DNA of 64,000 bases, from contig OX345642.1 in NCBI GenBank assembly GCA_947044365.1, forward strand, positions 1,337,001-1,401,000, written 5' to 3'. A program made the translations under genes and the position numbers. The notes beneath the pieces were generated by a model, which was not told where the DNA came from, did no database searches, and saw only the letters and a list, made by a program, of their open reading frames with translations. Positions 48,847-60,795 of this stretch are shown piece after piece (position 1 is the first letter of the stretch; each line of letters starts with the position of its first letter). This DNA comes from Petrosia ficiformis. Lineage: Eukaryota; Porifera; Demospongiae; Haplosclerida; Petrosiidae.

Positions 48847-49060
48847 TTTGTACTCTTAATTTCGTATGGTTCACTTTGTCTTCAGTACTTCTATAATAAA
48901 AGATGATAGGTACTTGAATAATGGAAGTTCTGAGTGGCTTGCCTTGTTAATTTATAATTAATCATTTAGTGAAAATAGCAAAATTTAAAATTTCATGTTT
49001 TTGCATACATAAACTGTAACAAGTTTTGTACACAATCTAATACTAGCCTACCGTGTACAC

Positions 49061-49083
49061 GCTACTGGTACATTGTCTGACAT
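49061..49083 (-). pseudogene. Scrap of a type I Death-domain start upstream of gene 4
   Basis: On the minus strand the ATG at 49081-49083 begins MSDNVPVA and is followed upstream by the same flank as in genes 2 and 3. After eight codons the homology ends. It is the mirror case of the type II relics upstream of genes 2 and 3. Confidence 0.75.
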
Positions 49084-50917
49084 AATCGCTCTTGATAAAG
49101 TCACTTGTGCTACTTCACAACGAATATTCCTTTAAAAAAAATTAAAACCTCACTTTTGATTATAATGACTATCAAATATTTTATGTACTACTAATTACTA
49201 TATGTGTCAGGAACTTATAAGTGATGAAGCCTGTAATACTACCAGAGTTACCAGACTGTCTAATTGTTTTGTTATATAAATGTGCATAACTGATCACAAA
49301 CATGCCCATCTGAACTTCCTAATATGGTAAGTTTTCTGAATAAAATAAAACAGCCTAAATCTATACAGTTAGATGCTTCTTTGTGGATTCATTGTTTATA
49401 AGCTCCTGTGTGTATGAAATTATGCACATAGCTGCATACAGTTAGTTGTGTGATGAGAAGCAAAGTCTGAAGTAGTTAGTACTGTTCATTCAATATTCAA
49501 CATGGGAATCACTACTAATGTTTTGTGGGTCCTACACTTTCCACTAGTGTTGTACTTATGCTGGTATAGGTACAACACTACTTTCCACACTATATAAATA
49601 GTACTTTTAGATTCCCATAGAAAGTAGATCTAATTAATGACTGAGCACAGCACTGATGTATGAAACAGTACTAACTACTTCGGACTTTGTTTGTCATAAG
49701 CTCCTGATACACATAATAAGTTAGTTAATAGAATATGAGGATCAAGAGAAATCCATATACTTTCAAAATCGTATATCTTGACAACAAATCAAGATTTACA
49801 AGAAGTTTAATATAAAATAGATCAGACCAAGCCAAATATTAATGAGCCACTTTTATATTTGAAATTTGAAATTAAAAAGTGCTATAATTATACCCCACAA
49901 GAAACTTAACCTTGTGTGCCATAGTTGCAACAATTTGTTTTACAAATGAATTTAATAGTGATTGTAATTAAATGGCAATACTTTTAGCCATTTCGCATGT
50001 AGTGCCATATTTTGATGTCCAATATATTGGTGATTATGCCTCAATTGAGCAAGCTGGCCATTTGTGTTATTATGGCCCAAAGAGCCATCCCTATGATTGC
50101 TTTGCCATATAAGTTTGTCACAAACGTGATGATGTAGTTAAGGAAGTTGCGTCATTACGAGAGCTCAGTCAATTAATGGGTGTAGTATGTCTAATAAAGC
50201 AACAGACCAGCTAGTGGCAGGAAGATTCAGGAGTGTAAAACTGCATCTAATACTAATAGCTGTTGTATATATAGCAGAGAAACAGTAAACAGATGATGCA
50301 AGAATCTTTAACAAGTAAGTATAATAAGTTGAGTTTCAGACGTGAGGAAGTAATCAGCAATGTTAATTAAGGGTTAGAATCTTGAATGAGTACTTCAGTT
50401 TCATCAAAGATCTGTGTACTTAAACTGCAGTTACACTAACTTCTTCAGGCCCTAGTATTCAGAGTACACAGAAAGGTAAAGACACTAGTGTCTTCAGAAA
50501 TGATTGATAGATACATGTCACTAGTCACCACAAAGCAATCACAGGGATAATTCTTTCTCAATATGTATATATAATAGATGTTATGGAATTTATACACCTA
50601 CATACCATATATCAATTAGTATGTACATGAATTTGTACTTATAATAACAAATAACATCCATTGTACTCCATAGTACCTAATTACTATTGGAATTTACATA
50701 ATTATAATATGTGTAAGGTATATTGTATTGTTTTTGTTACCATGCTTTATGGTATTACTTATAATACTAATCAATATAGATCAAACATGTACTTTTAAAC
50801 TTTAATCATTGTGTTGTAAATTGTAAATATACAGCATAATTACATTGTGATATATTGAAAAATTGCAGAAATTTCAATAGCAATATTTGATCTGAAAAAC
50901 CTTGTATTGCGACAGCT

Positions 50918-51136
50918 CTACTTATGGGCTTTGACTAAACCTTTTGCTTGAAATAATAAACATAGTGTCCTGGACTTACTGAATAAACAGGTGCTGTGAT
51001 ATTTATTATTGTTTTTATTATTTGTGTTTCCTGGTTCATCTAAAACAACAAATTGATATTCAAGATTTGGTTTCTGCATCTGCTCAATTTGTATGTACAC
51101 ACTAAGTGAAGTGATACTACAGAAGCTAAAAGACAC
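50918..51136 (-). other. Conserved short open stretch of unknown status (block C copy)
   Basis: Seventy-two codons from an ATG, the longest of the three versions. It shares KPNLEYQFVVLDEPG and the FQAKGLVKAHK end with the block B copy. No domain is recognised. Confidence 0.22.
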
Positions 51137-51436
51137 CTCTAGCTACAGTGATAATGAAAGCTAGTACATCCATCAACTCTGTCCGCTTTCAGGCATGAAT
51201 GAAAGTAACACAGTTAGATAATAAGGCTAACTAAGATATAATTATTGTCAGTTTTTCAGGAACTGTCCTCAAAAACTTACAATATATCATTGTCAGTCTT
51301 ACTTCTTTTTGTAAGGAATGTAACTTCCTTACAAAATATAGTCAGTGTGTTGTACTAGGTAGTATATTAGTATAATATTAATTAGCTGAGCAAATATTTG
51401 CAGTGCATGTGCTTCTTAATGCAGTGTGCACCTTCA

Positions 51437-52700
51437 ATGTGCTACCAATTGTTATTCTATTCCAATGCCCTACCAATTGTTATTCTATTCCAATGCCCTA
51501 CCAATTGTTATTCTATTCCAATGCCCTACCAATTGTTATTCTATTCCAATGCCCTACCAATTGCTATTCTATTCCAATGCCCTACTAATTGTTACTCTAT
51601 TCCAATGCCCTACCAATTGCTATTCTATTCCAATGCCCTACCAATTGTGATTCTATTCCAATGCGCTATCAATTGTTCTTCTATTCCAATGCCCTACCAA
51701 TTGTTATTCTATTCCAATGTCCTACCAATTGTTATTCTATTCCAATGCGCTACCAATTGTTATTCTATTCCAATGCCCTATCAATTGTGATTCTATCCCA
51801 ATGCCCTATCAATTGTTCTTCTATTCCAATGCCCTACCAATTGTTCTTCTATTCCAATGCCCTACCAATTGTTCTTCTATTCCAATGCGCTACCAATTAT
51901 TCTTCTATTCCAATGCCCTACCAATTGTTCTTCTATTCCAATGCCCTACCAATTGTTCTTCTATTCCAATGCCCTACCAATTGTTCTTCTATTCCAATGC
52001 GCTACCAATTATTCTTCTATTCCAATGCCCTACCAATTGTTCTTTTATTCCAATGCCCTACCAATTGTTCTTCTATTCCAATGCGCTACCAATTATTCTT
52101 CTATTCCAATGCCCTACCAATTGTTCTTCTATTTCAATGCCCTACCAATTGTTCTTCTATTCCAATGCCCTACCAATTGTTCTTCTATTCCAATGCGCTA
52201 CCAATTATTCTTCTATTCCAATGCCCTACCAATTGTTCTTCTATTTCAATGCCCTACCAATTGTTCTTCTATTCCAATGCCCTACCAATTGTTCTTCTAT
52301 TTCAATGCCCTACCAATTGTTCTTCTATTCCAATGCGCTACCAATTGTTCTTCTATTCCAATGCGCGCTACCAATTGTTCTTCTATTCCAATGCCCTACC
52401 AATTGTTCTTCTATTTCAATGCCCTACCAATTGTTCTTCTATTCCAATGCGCTACCAATTGTTCTTCTATTCCAATGCGCTACCAATTATTCTTCTATTC
52501 CAATGCCCTACCAATTGTTCTTCTATTTCAATGCCCTACCAATTGTTCTTCTATTCCAATGCCCTACCAATTGTTCTTCTATTTCAATGCCCTACCAATT
52601 ATTCTTCTATTCCAATGCCCTACCAATTGTTCTTCTATTTCAATGCGCTACCAATTGTTATTCTATTCCAATGCGCTACCAATGCCTTATTAATTGTTTT
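51437..52700. repeat. 28-bp CCAAT-containing tandem array, about 45 copies
   Basis: The largest of the three arrays. The left third is rich in 'ttgttattctattcc' units and the right two thirds in 'ttgttcttctattcc' units. A longer pattern with 'gcgctaccaattattc' recurs every few units, so groups of units were amplified together. One unit near 52365 has a two-base 'gc' insertion. All three plus frames stay open for up to about 400 codons; these are artefacts. Confidence 0.96.
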
Positions 52701-52873
52701 CGTACAAAAATTATGTTTTCTTTTATATATGTATACAGTACTATTAGGGATGGGAAAAAAGTTTGAATATTTGAACCTTCATTCGTTCACTGCACATTCA
52801 TACCTAATTTTTCCTTTCAAAGCTTCGCTGCTATGTCCACTTTGATTTTTGCTTGTATATATGATCTAAACAT

Positions 52874-53050
52874 GTGATTAATAATGTGGGCATGTTCAAA
52901 AAGGTTGAGGCTGTGTTACTGGCTGCTTTTGTCTCGTTTCTCAATATTCAAATGATGCTAAATCCAAGTAGAAACAGTAACAGGAACAAGACTAGTACTC
53001 GTTATAAAGCAATAATCCAGTTTTGGAGGCTTTTTATAGCTAATCAAGGT
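52874..53050 (+). other. Candidate coding exon of unknown function (block C copy)
   Basis: Nearly identical to the block A version, with a few amino acid changes and the same 'caaggtaagagc' donor-like end. Its open frame is preserved. Confidence 0.28.
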
Positions 53051-54479
53051 AAGAGCAACATTCATAAAAATACGTGCGAACCTTTGAATATTCATTCGTT
53101 TTAACTAACGGAATTTTGAATGTTGTTTTCCAACCTTCATCCCAGCCCTAAGTACTATACACTAACAATAGAAGTGTGGCAGTTGGTAATAATGACCACT
53201 ACTCAAATACCAGGAATCAAGATACTTGTATCAAAGTATCAACTAAGTACTTCAGTAATGTATTACTCATCACTATTACCCAATCCTCAATCAAGATATA
53301 TAAATTATACATTATATCTACTACACTGATACTGGGACTGGAAGCAGACTCATGTTAATAATTAATGAATATACTTATCTATCAGCACAACCACTCAACA
53401 GGTTTATAAGGTAAGCACATCAGGTTTGATAGGGGAGGTAGGTGGATAACTGAACTAGACCATAAGAATATAGTCCCTAGACCCTATGGATCAGGATTAC
53501 AAGAGCATAAACTGCAGTCCCATTGCCAGTGCAGTAGACACAATGTAAATTATAAGAGATATATGTAACACATGTTTGTATGATCACTCTCACCTTGTCA
53601 ACAACAAAACAGTAGCTTGAACTAACAGACTTGAAGAGTGAGGACTAAAACTTGTAACTGACTTGACAAATGGAGCTCTATATGTCTAGAATCTAGTAGA
53701 TCTATATATAAACAAAGTATTAAATTACATTAAATTGAACTTACCACCAAAGTCCACCATAAGAACATCAAGAAGTGACCTTTTGTACACTTTTGCATAC
53801 TTTCAGTATCCTAAATAAACTGTGTCATTATTTGGAATATGGATGTGATGTCACTAGACCGGAATAGTAGATCCATACTGACAGAAATTTCTTCTCAACT
53901 TGAGCAACTGCTAGGACACCTAGTTAGTGAGTACACCATACAATAGTGAAATTCATGATACAGATATTTAGCCGGGAATAGTGGAGCTCTATCTATTAGT
54001 CAATATTAATAGTACTATCTATTATACACAGATATTACAGTGAGAGTTACAAGGTCACATCATGTCATCAATGGTGAGAGCTCATAGGTTCGAACCTGTG
54101 AACTGGAGGAACCTTTACAAGCGTGTGTCAATCTGATGAAGTGTAGATATACATCAACTCTTCTATACCTATGTATGAGGTATCTATTCCTCCTCATGTA
54201 CATCATACAGGTAGTGATATTAAACACTTATATATAAGAGTAATTAATTAATGAAAACAAATCAGTATAATTATAAATTATTGAGGGATCCCCTTTGATT
54301 AGTATTAGTGCATCCCATAATGTCTAATTAGTCCTAACATAGTGCTAATATAGTTGACCTGGTTTTGAGTTTAGGGTTAATGTTTAAGTGTTAAAGTTTG
54401 GTATCCGATACGTATAGACATGTGTAATAACAAAACAAACCACACCTATCATCAGTATATATCTAACACAAACAGATAA

Positions 54480-54745
54480 TGAGTATAATCACTACTAGTC
54501 TAATCTCTAGTCACTCATACACTCTTAATGAACTAATGGTCAACTGGTGTGTACTTAGGTAGTGAAATAGTATAATCACTACTAGTCTAATCTCTAGTCA
54601 CTCGTACACACTCTTAATGAACTAATAATCAACTGGTGTGTACTTAGGTAATGAAATAGTATAATCACTACTAGTCTAATCTCTAGTCACTCATACACTC
54701 TTAATGAACTAATGGTCAACTGGTGTGTACTTAGGTAACTGTATT
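54480..54745. repeat. Three tandem copies of an ~90-bp unit (block C)
   Basis: Counterpart of 15049-15320; the middle unit has 'actaataatcaactgg' where the others have 'actaatggtcaactgg'. Confidence 0.85.
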
Positions 54746-55409
54746 AGTGTTAGGATGAGATTTATGTCCTTACTAATTAGATTATAATATGTCATTGATT
54801 ACATGTCACATCATGTGTAATAATCAAACATACTATACTAATAGTAATTAATTAACTAGTTACAATATCACACTATAATGATGGTATCTTCCTGGTTCAC
54901 CTACTCTACATTTACCTATTCCATTTTGGCCTACTAATAAATTAGTAGTTATTTGGGGAGTGCATTTTTGACTACTCATTAAAAATGAAGTAAGTAATTA
55001 AATAAGGTCTACATAATAGTTACCAGACTGATCTCATTCATTGATCAGAGAGTATAGCTGGTAGCTTGTAATGAAAATAAATCACTGGATCTTTTCTATT
55101 CTAATATTTTACTACTAGCTATTCTTAATTTCATGATAGACCTGTTAAACATACTTCGGGTGCCAAGCATTACTTCCAAGTTTTGAACAAGAAACCCAAA
55201 ATGAGGAGTTATATAATATAACCTTTGACCTGTGATGTCATAATAAGTCATTTTATGAAGTCTCGACTGGATTGGATGAAGTATAAGAAAGATGAAGGGT
55301 TCGAGGAAAAACTGACCTTTAATACTAAAGATGGGTTAGTAATCTGTAAATATAGACATTTTCCCTCAAAATGATTTTGAACAAATGCTTACATTCAAAT
55401 GGTTGCTGT

Positions 55410-55517
55410 TACACCATTATGTTCAATAAGCAACTGCAATTTGGTATCTAAAGCGATTAATAATAACTCTTCTTGGATACCAAATTTCAAAATGGTGGAA
55501 TGACGATTAAAGGTACT
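55410..55517. mobile_element. Foldback (palindromic MITE-like) element, block C copy
   Basis: Same palindrome as 15985-16097, with better inner pairing on the right arm ('cttggataccaaatttc'). Confidence 0.55.
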
Positions 55518-55710
55518 TTAAGCCTACTTTAATTGAGTGTACTAATTTTAGTGATTTTAGTGACTAACATAATTACTAAAATTAGAACACACTAAAATGT
55601 ATATTAGGCATATTAGGTATGCCTTAGAAATTCACTAACATTAATGCATGCTAAATCTGAGCTTTAAAAAATCGTAAATTTATTGGACCAATTAATAGTA
55701 GGCCTACATA

Positions 55711-55907
55711 GTACTTCATATTCACTCAATTGTAATCATAGTATATACTAACTATTGATATTACATACCAGTACTTCATATTCACTCAATTGTAATCATA
55801 GTATATGCTAACTATTGATATTACATACCAGTACTTCATATTCACTCAATTGTAATCATAGTATATACTAACTATTGATATTACATACAAGTACTTCATA
55901 TTCACTC
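55711..55907. repeat. 60-bp tandem repeat, three units and a partial fourth
   Basis: Units start at 55711, 55771, 55831 and 55891. It has one unit fewer than the block A copy at 16311-16567. Confidence 0.95.
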
Positions 55908-56339
55908 ATGTTGGTGAACTACTACATGATACATGTCACTTATAATCTTTTATCATAATGTTAAAATATCATTTCATTATTCTATTATAGATATCTTGAG
56001 AAACAAGAATTCTTACAAAGAAAAAATCAAAGACAATTTGAACAAGAAAGAGATGAAAGATTAAAAAGATTCAAACGATTATACTAATAATTATACTTCT
56101 CTCTCTCTTCTGTCACCATATTTAAATGATCTCTATAATTATTTTCAAACTTTGTAAAGTGCTTTTATTCATCACAATAATAAACTTATTATCAAAAAAT
56201 TTATATTAATGTTAATATTAATATTATTTAAACAATAACAGATAATGAGTGAATAAAGAATAAAGAATATAATTATACATGTACATGTATATACAATTAT
56301 AGATATCATCACATGTACTGTAACACTTAATTTCCTTCG

Positions 56340-59300
56340 TTGATAGATTACCAAGAATCACTGACTTAGTTCAATATCGATTACTAGTTGATCACAAGGG
56401 TCACTGAGTTAGTACATTGGTAGATATAGATTACTAAGTATCACTGAGTTAGTACGTTGGTAGATATAGATTAACAAGTATCACTGAGTGTAGATATAGA
56501 TTTCTGAGTATCACTGAGTTAGTACAATAGTAGATATAGATTACTAAGTATCATTGAGTTAGTACGTTGGTAGATATAGATTACTAAGTATCACTGAGTT
56601 GGTACATTGGTAGTATCACTGAGTTAGTACGTTAGTAGATATTGATGACTAAGTATCACTGAGTTAGTACATAGGTAGATATAGATTACTAAGTATCTCT
56701 AAGTTAGTACATTGGTAGATATAGATTAATAAGTATCACTGAGTTGGTACATTGGTAGATATAGATTACTACCCATCACTGATTTAGGTACGTTGGGAGA
56801 TATAGATTACTAAGTATCACTGAGTTAGTACATTGGCAGATGTAGAGTACTGAGTATCACTGAGTTGGTACATTGGTAGATATAGATTACTAAGTATCAC
56901 TGAGTTAGTACGTTAGTAGATATAGACTACTAAGTATCACTGAGTTAGTATGTTGGTAGATATAGATTACTAAGTATCACTGAGTTGATACATGTACATT
57001 GGTAGATATAGATTTATAAGTATCTATGAGTTAGTATGTTGGTAGATATAGATTACTAAGTATCACAGAGTTAGTATGTTGGTAGATATAGATTACTAAG
57101 TATCACTGAGTTGATACATGTACATTGGTAGATATAGATTTGTAAGTATCTATGAGTTAGTATGTTGGTAGATATAGATTACTAAGTATCACAGAGTTAG
57201 TACGTTGGTAAATATAGATTACTAAGTATCACTGAGTTAGTACGTTGGTAGATATAGATTACTAAGTATCACTGAGTTGGTACATTGGTAGATATAGATT
57301 ACTAAGTATCACTGAGTTGGTACATGTACATTGGTAGATATAGATTACTAAGTATCTATGAGTTAGTACATTGGCAGATGTAGAGTACTGAGTATCACTG
57401 AGTTGGTACATTGGTAGATATAGATTACTAAGTATCACTGAGTTAGTACGTTAGTAGATATAGACTACTAAGTATCACTGAGTTAGTATGTTGGTAGATA
57501 TAGATTACTAAGTATCACTGAGTTGATACATGTACATTGGTAGATATAGATTTATAAGTATCTATGAGTTAGTATGTTGGTAGATATAGATTACTAAGTA
57601 TCACAGAGTTAGTATGTTGGTAGATATAGATTACTAAGTATCACTGAGTTGATACATGTACATTGGTAGATATAGATTTGTAAGTATCTATGAGTTAGTA
57701 TGTTGGTAGATATAGATTACTAAGTATCACAGAGTTAGTACGTTGGTAAATATAGATTACTAAGTATCACTGAGTTAGTACGTTGGTAGATATAGATTAC
57801 TAAGTATCACTGAGTTGGTACATTGGTAGATATAGATTACTAAGTATCACTGAGTTGGTACATGTACATTGGTAGATATAGATTACTAAGTATCTATGAG
57901 TTAGTACATTGGCAGATGTAGAGTACTGAGTATCACTGAGTTGGTACATTGGTAGATATAGATTACTAAGTATCACTGAGTTAGTACGTTAGTAGATATA
58001 GACTACTAAGTATCACTGAGTTAGTATGTTGGTAGATATAGATTACTAAGTATCACTGAGTTGGTACATGTACATTGGTAGATATAGATTACTAAGTATC
58101 ACTGAGTTAGTACGTTAGTAGATATAGACTACTAAGTATCACTGAGTTAGTACATTGGTAGATATAGATTACTAAGTATCACTGAGTTAGTACGTTAGTA
58201 GATATAGATTACTAAGTATCACTGAGTTAGTATATACATTGGTAGATATAGATTACTAAGTATCACTAGGTTAGTACATTGGTAAATATAAATTACTAAG
58301 TATCACTGAGTTAGTACGTTGGTAGATATAGATTACTAAGTATCACTGAGTTGGTACATTGGTAGATATAGATTACTAAGTATCACTGAGTTGGTACATT
58401 GGTAGATATAGATTACTAAGTATCACTGAGTTAGTACGTTAGTAGATATAGACTACTAAGTATCACTGAGTTAGTACATTGGTAGATATAGATTACTAAG
58501 TATCACTGAGTTAGTACGTTAGTAGATATAGATTACTAAGTATCCCGGAGTTAGTACGTTGGTAGATATAGATTACTAAGTATCACTGAGTGTAGATATA
58601 GATTACTAAGTATCACTGAGTTAGTACGTTGGTAGATATAGATTACTAAGTATCACTGAGTTGGTACATTGGTAGATATAGATTACTAAGTATCACTGAG
58701 TTGGTACATTGGTAGATATAGATTACTAAGTATCACTGAGTTAGTACGTTAGTAGATATAGACTACTAAGTATCACTGAGTTAGTACATTGGTAGATATA
58801 GATTACTAAGTATCACTGAGTTAGTACGTTAGTAGATATAGATTACTAAGTATCACTGAGTTAGTATATACATTGGTAGATATAGATTACTAAGTATCAC
58901 TAGGTTAGTACATTGGTAGATATAGATTACTAAGTATCACTGAGTTAGTACGTTGGTAGATATAGATTACTAAGTATCACTGAGTTATCACATTGGTAGA
59001 TATAGATTACTAAGTATCACGGAGTTAGTACATTGGTAGATATAGATTACTAAGTATCACGGAGTTAGTACGTTGGTAGATATAGATTACTAAGTATCAC
59101 TGAGTGTAGATATAGATTACTGAGTATCACTGAGTTAGTACATTGGTAGATATAGATTACTAAGTATCACGGAGTTAGTACGTTGGTGGATATAGATTAC
59201 CAAGTATCATGGAGTTAGTTCGTTGGTAGATATTCATCACTAGTGATGTCACAAGTATTACTGAGTTAGTACGTTAATAGGTACAGATTACTAAGTATCA

Positions 59301-60540
59301 CTGAGTTAGTATGATGGTAGATATAGATTACTAAGTATCACTGAGTTGATACATGTACATTGGTAGATATAGATTACTAAGTATCTCTGAGTTAGTACAT
59401 TGGTAGATATAGATTACTAAGTATCTCTGAGTTAGTATGATGGTAGATATAGATTACTAAGTATCACTGAGTTAGTACATTGGTAGATATAGATTACTAA
59501 GTATCTCTGAGTTAGTACATTGGTAGATATAGATTACTAAGTATCACTGAGTTAGTACATTGGTAGATATAGATTACTAAGTATCTCTGAGTTAGTACAT
59601 TGGTAGATATAGATTACTAAGTATCTCTGAGTTAGTACATTGGTAGATATAGATTACTAAGTATCTCTGAGTTAGTACATTGGTAGATATAGATTACTAA
59701 GTATCACTGAGTTAGTACATTGGTAGATATAGATTACTAAGTATCTCTGAGTTAGTACATTGGTAGATATAGATTACTAAGTATCACTGAGTTAGTACAT
59801 TGGTAGATATAGATTACTAAGTATCACTGAGTTAGTACATTGGTAGATATAGATTACTAAGTATCACTGAGTTAGTACATTGGTAGATATAGATTACTAA
59901 GTATCACTGAGTTAGTACATTGGTAGATATAGATTAACAAGTATCACTGAGTGTAGATGTAGATTTCTGAGTATCACTGAGTTAGTACAATAGTAGATAT
60001 AGATTACTAAGTATCATTGAGTTAGTACGTTGGTAGATATAGATTACTAAGTATCACTGAGTTGGTACATTGGTAGTATCACTGAGTTAGTACGTTAGTA
60101 GATATTGATGACTAAGTATCACTGAGTTAGTACATTGGTAGATATAGATTACTAAGTATCTCTAAGTTAGTACATTGGTAGATATAGATTAATAAGTATC
60201 ACTGAGTTGGTACATTGGTAGATATAGATTACTAAGTATAACGGAGTTAGTGCGTTGGTAGATATAGATTACACGCATCACTGATTTAGGTACGTTGGGA
60301 GATATAGATTACTAAGTATCACTGAGTTGGTACATGTACATTGGTAGATATAGATTACTAAGTATCTATGAGTTAGTACATTGGCAGATGTAGAGTACTA
60401 AGTATCACTGAGTTAGTATGATGGTAGATATAGATTACTAAGTATCACTGAGTTAGTACGTTGGTAGATATAGATTACTAAGTATCACTGAGTTAGTATG
60501 ATGGTAGATATAGATTACTAAGTATCACTGAGTGAATAAC
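56340..60540. repeat. Minisatellite array 4, 40-bp unit with a 538-bp higher-order repeat
   Basis: 40-bp units as in array 2. A recognisable variant, 'cattggcagatgtagagtac', recurs at about 56831, 57369 and 57907, an exact 538-bp period, with the series between them nearly identical. Insertions of 'catgtacatt' give some longer units. A shorter series around 56460-56760 is repeated at about 59930-60230. The array ends in the 3' flank of gene 5. Confidence 0.96.
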
Positions 60541-60795
60541 GTGTAAGATTTATTGAAGTTGGTGAGATGATATTATAGAAGTAGTACATTGGCAAGTATT
60601 TAGGCAGTATTTGATTGGTTGATTGAGATTAATGGTCACATGATTTACACATATTTCTAAAGTAGTTCAATAGTACATATTAAGAGGTCATTAATATAAG
60701 TTTAGTAGATCAAAATTCTCTGTTATCGTATACTAAATTAAATACTGTATAATGTTGTAGTGATGTGAATGTATAGTTTATATAAAGTGGTTTGG

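Larger units (their letters stand above)
48847..51436. other. Upstream block C of gene 4
   Basis: Paralogous to blocks A and B but rearranged at its left end. The flank of the type II start (48847-48936) is followed by a segment (48937-49048) inverted relative to 11235-11386, then by a scrap of the type I start. From 49090 on it follows block A again. At 50050/50051 the type II relic seen in blocks A and B is missing: 'caattgagc' joins directly to 'aagctggcc'. Confidence 0.6.
52701..55139. other. Region between the block C 28-bp array and the decayed BCNT exons
   Basis: Paralogous to 13346-15699 with many small indels. It includes the exon-like frame (52874-53050) and the ~90-bp triplet (54480-54745). 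No other gene is recognisable. Confidence 0.4.
55140..56087 (+). pseudogene. Decayed copy of the BCNT/CFDP1 exons
   Basis: The second copy of the exons at 15700-16747. The first exon (from 55140) has compensating one-base indels that scramble about six residues, and a deletion removes the GTGAGT donor after it. The first intron is shortened and the TATAG acceptor is lost; reading through meets a stop within a few codons. The second exon (ending at 55334, SRLDWMKYKKDE kept) has several unusual changes. The third exon (55991-56087) is nearly unchanged, with one Asp-to-Asn change. A functional message is unlikely without new splice sites. Confidence 0.75.

Noticed and set aside
51589..52845. Long plus-strand open frames (up to 418 codons) of repeated PYQLFFYSNALPIVLLF type in the 28-bp arrays
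   Set aside because: The unit is 28 bp with no stop, so all three frames stay open and give the same peptide in shifted order. There is no start context, no domain, and copy number varies freely between paralogous sites.
54085..54110. Possible tRNA or tRNA-derived SINE from 'ggttcgaacct'
   Set aside because: It resembles a tRNA B box, but a seven-base T loop leaves no proper stem. There is no A box at the right distance, and the block A copy reads 'agttcgaactt'. It is a simple palindrome.
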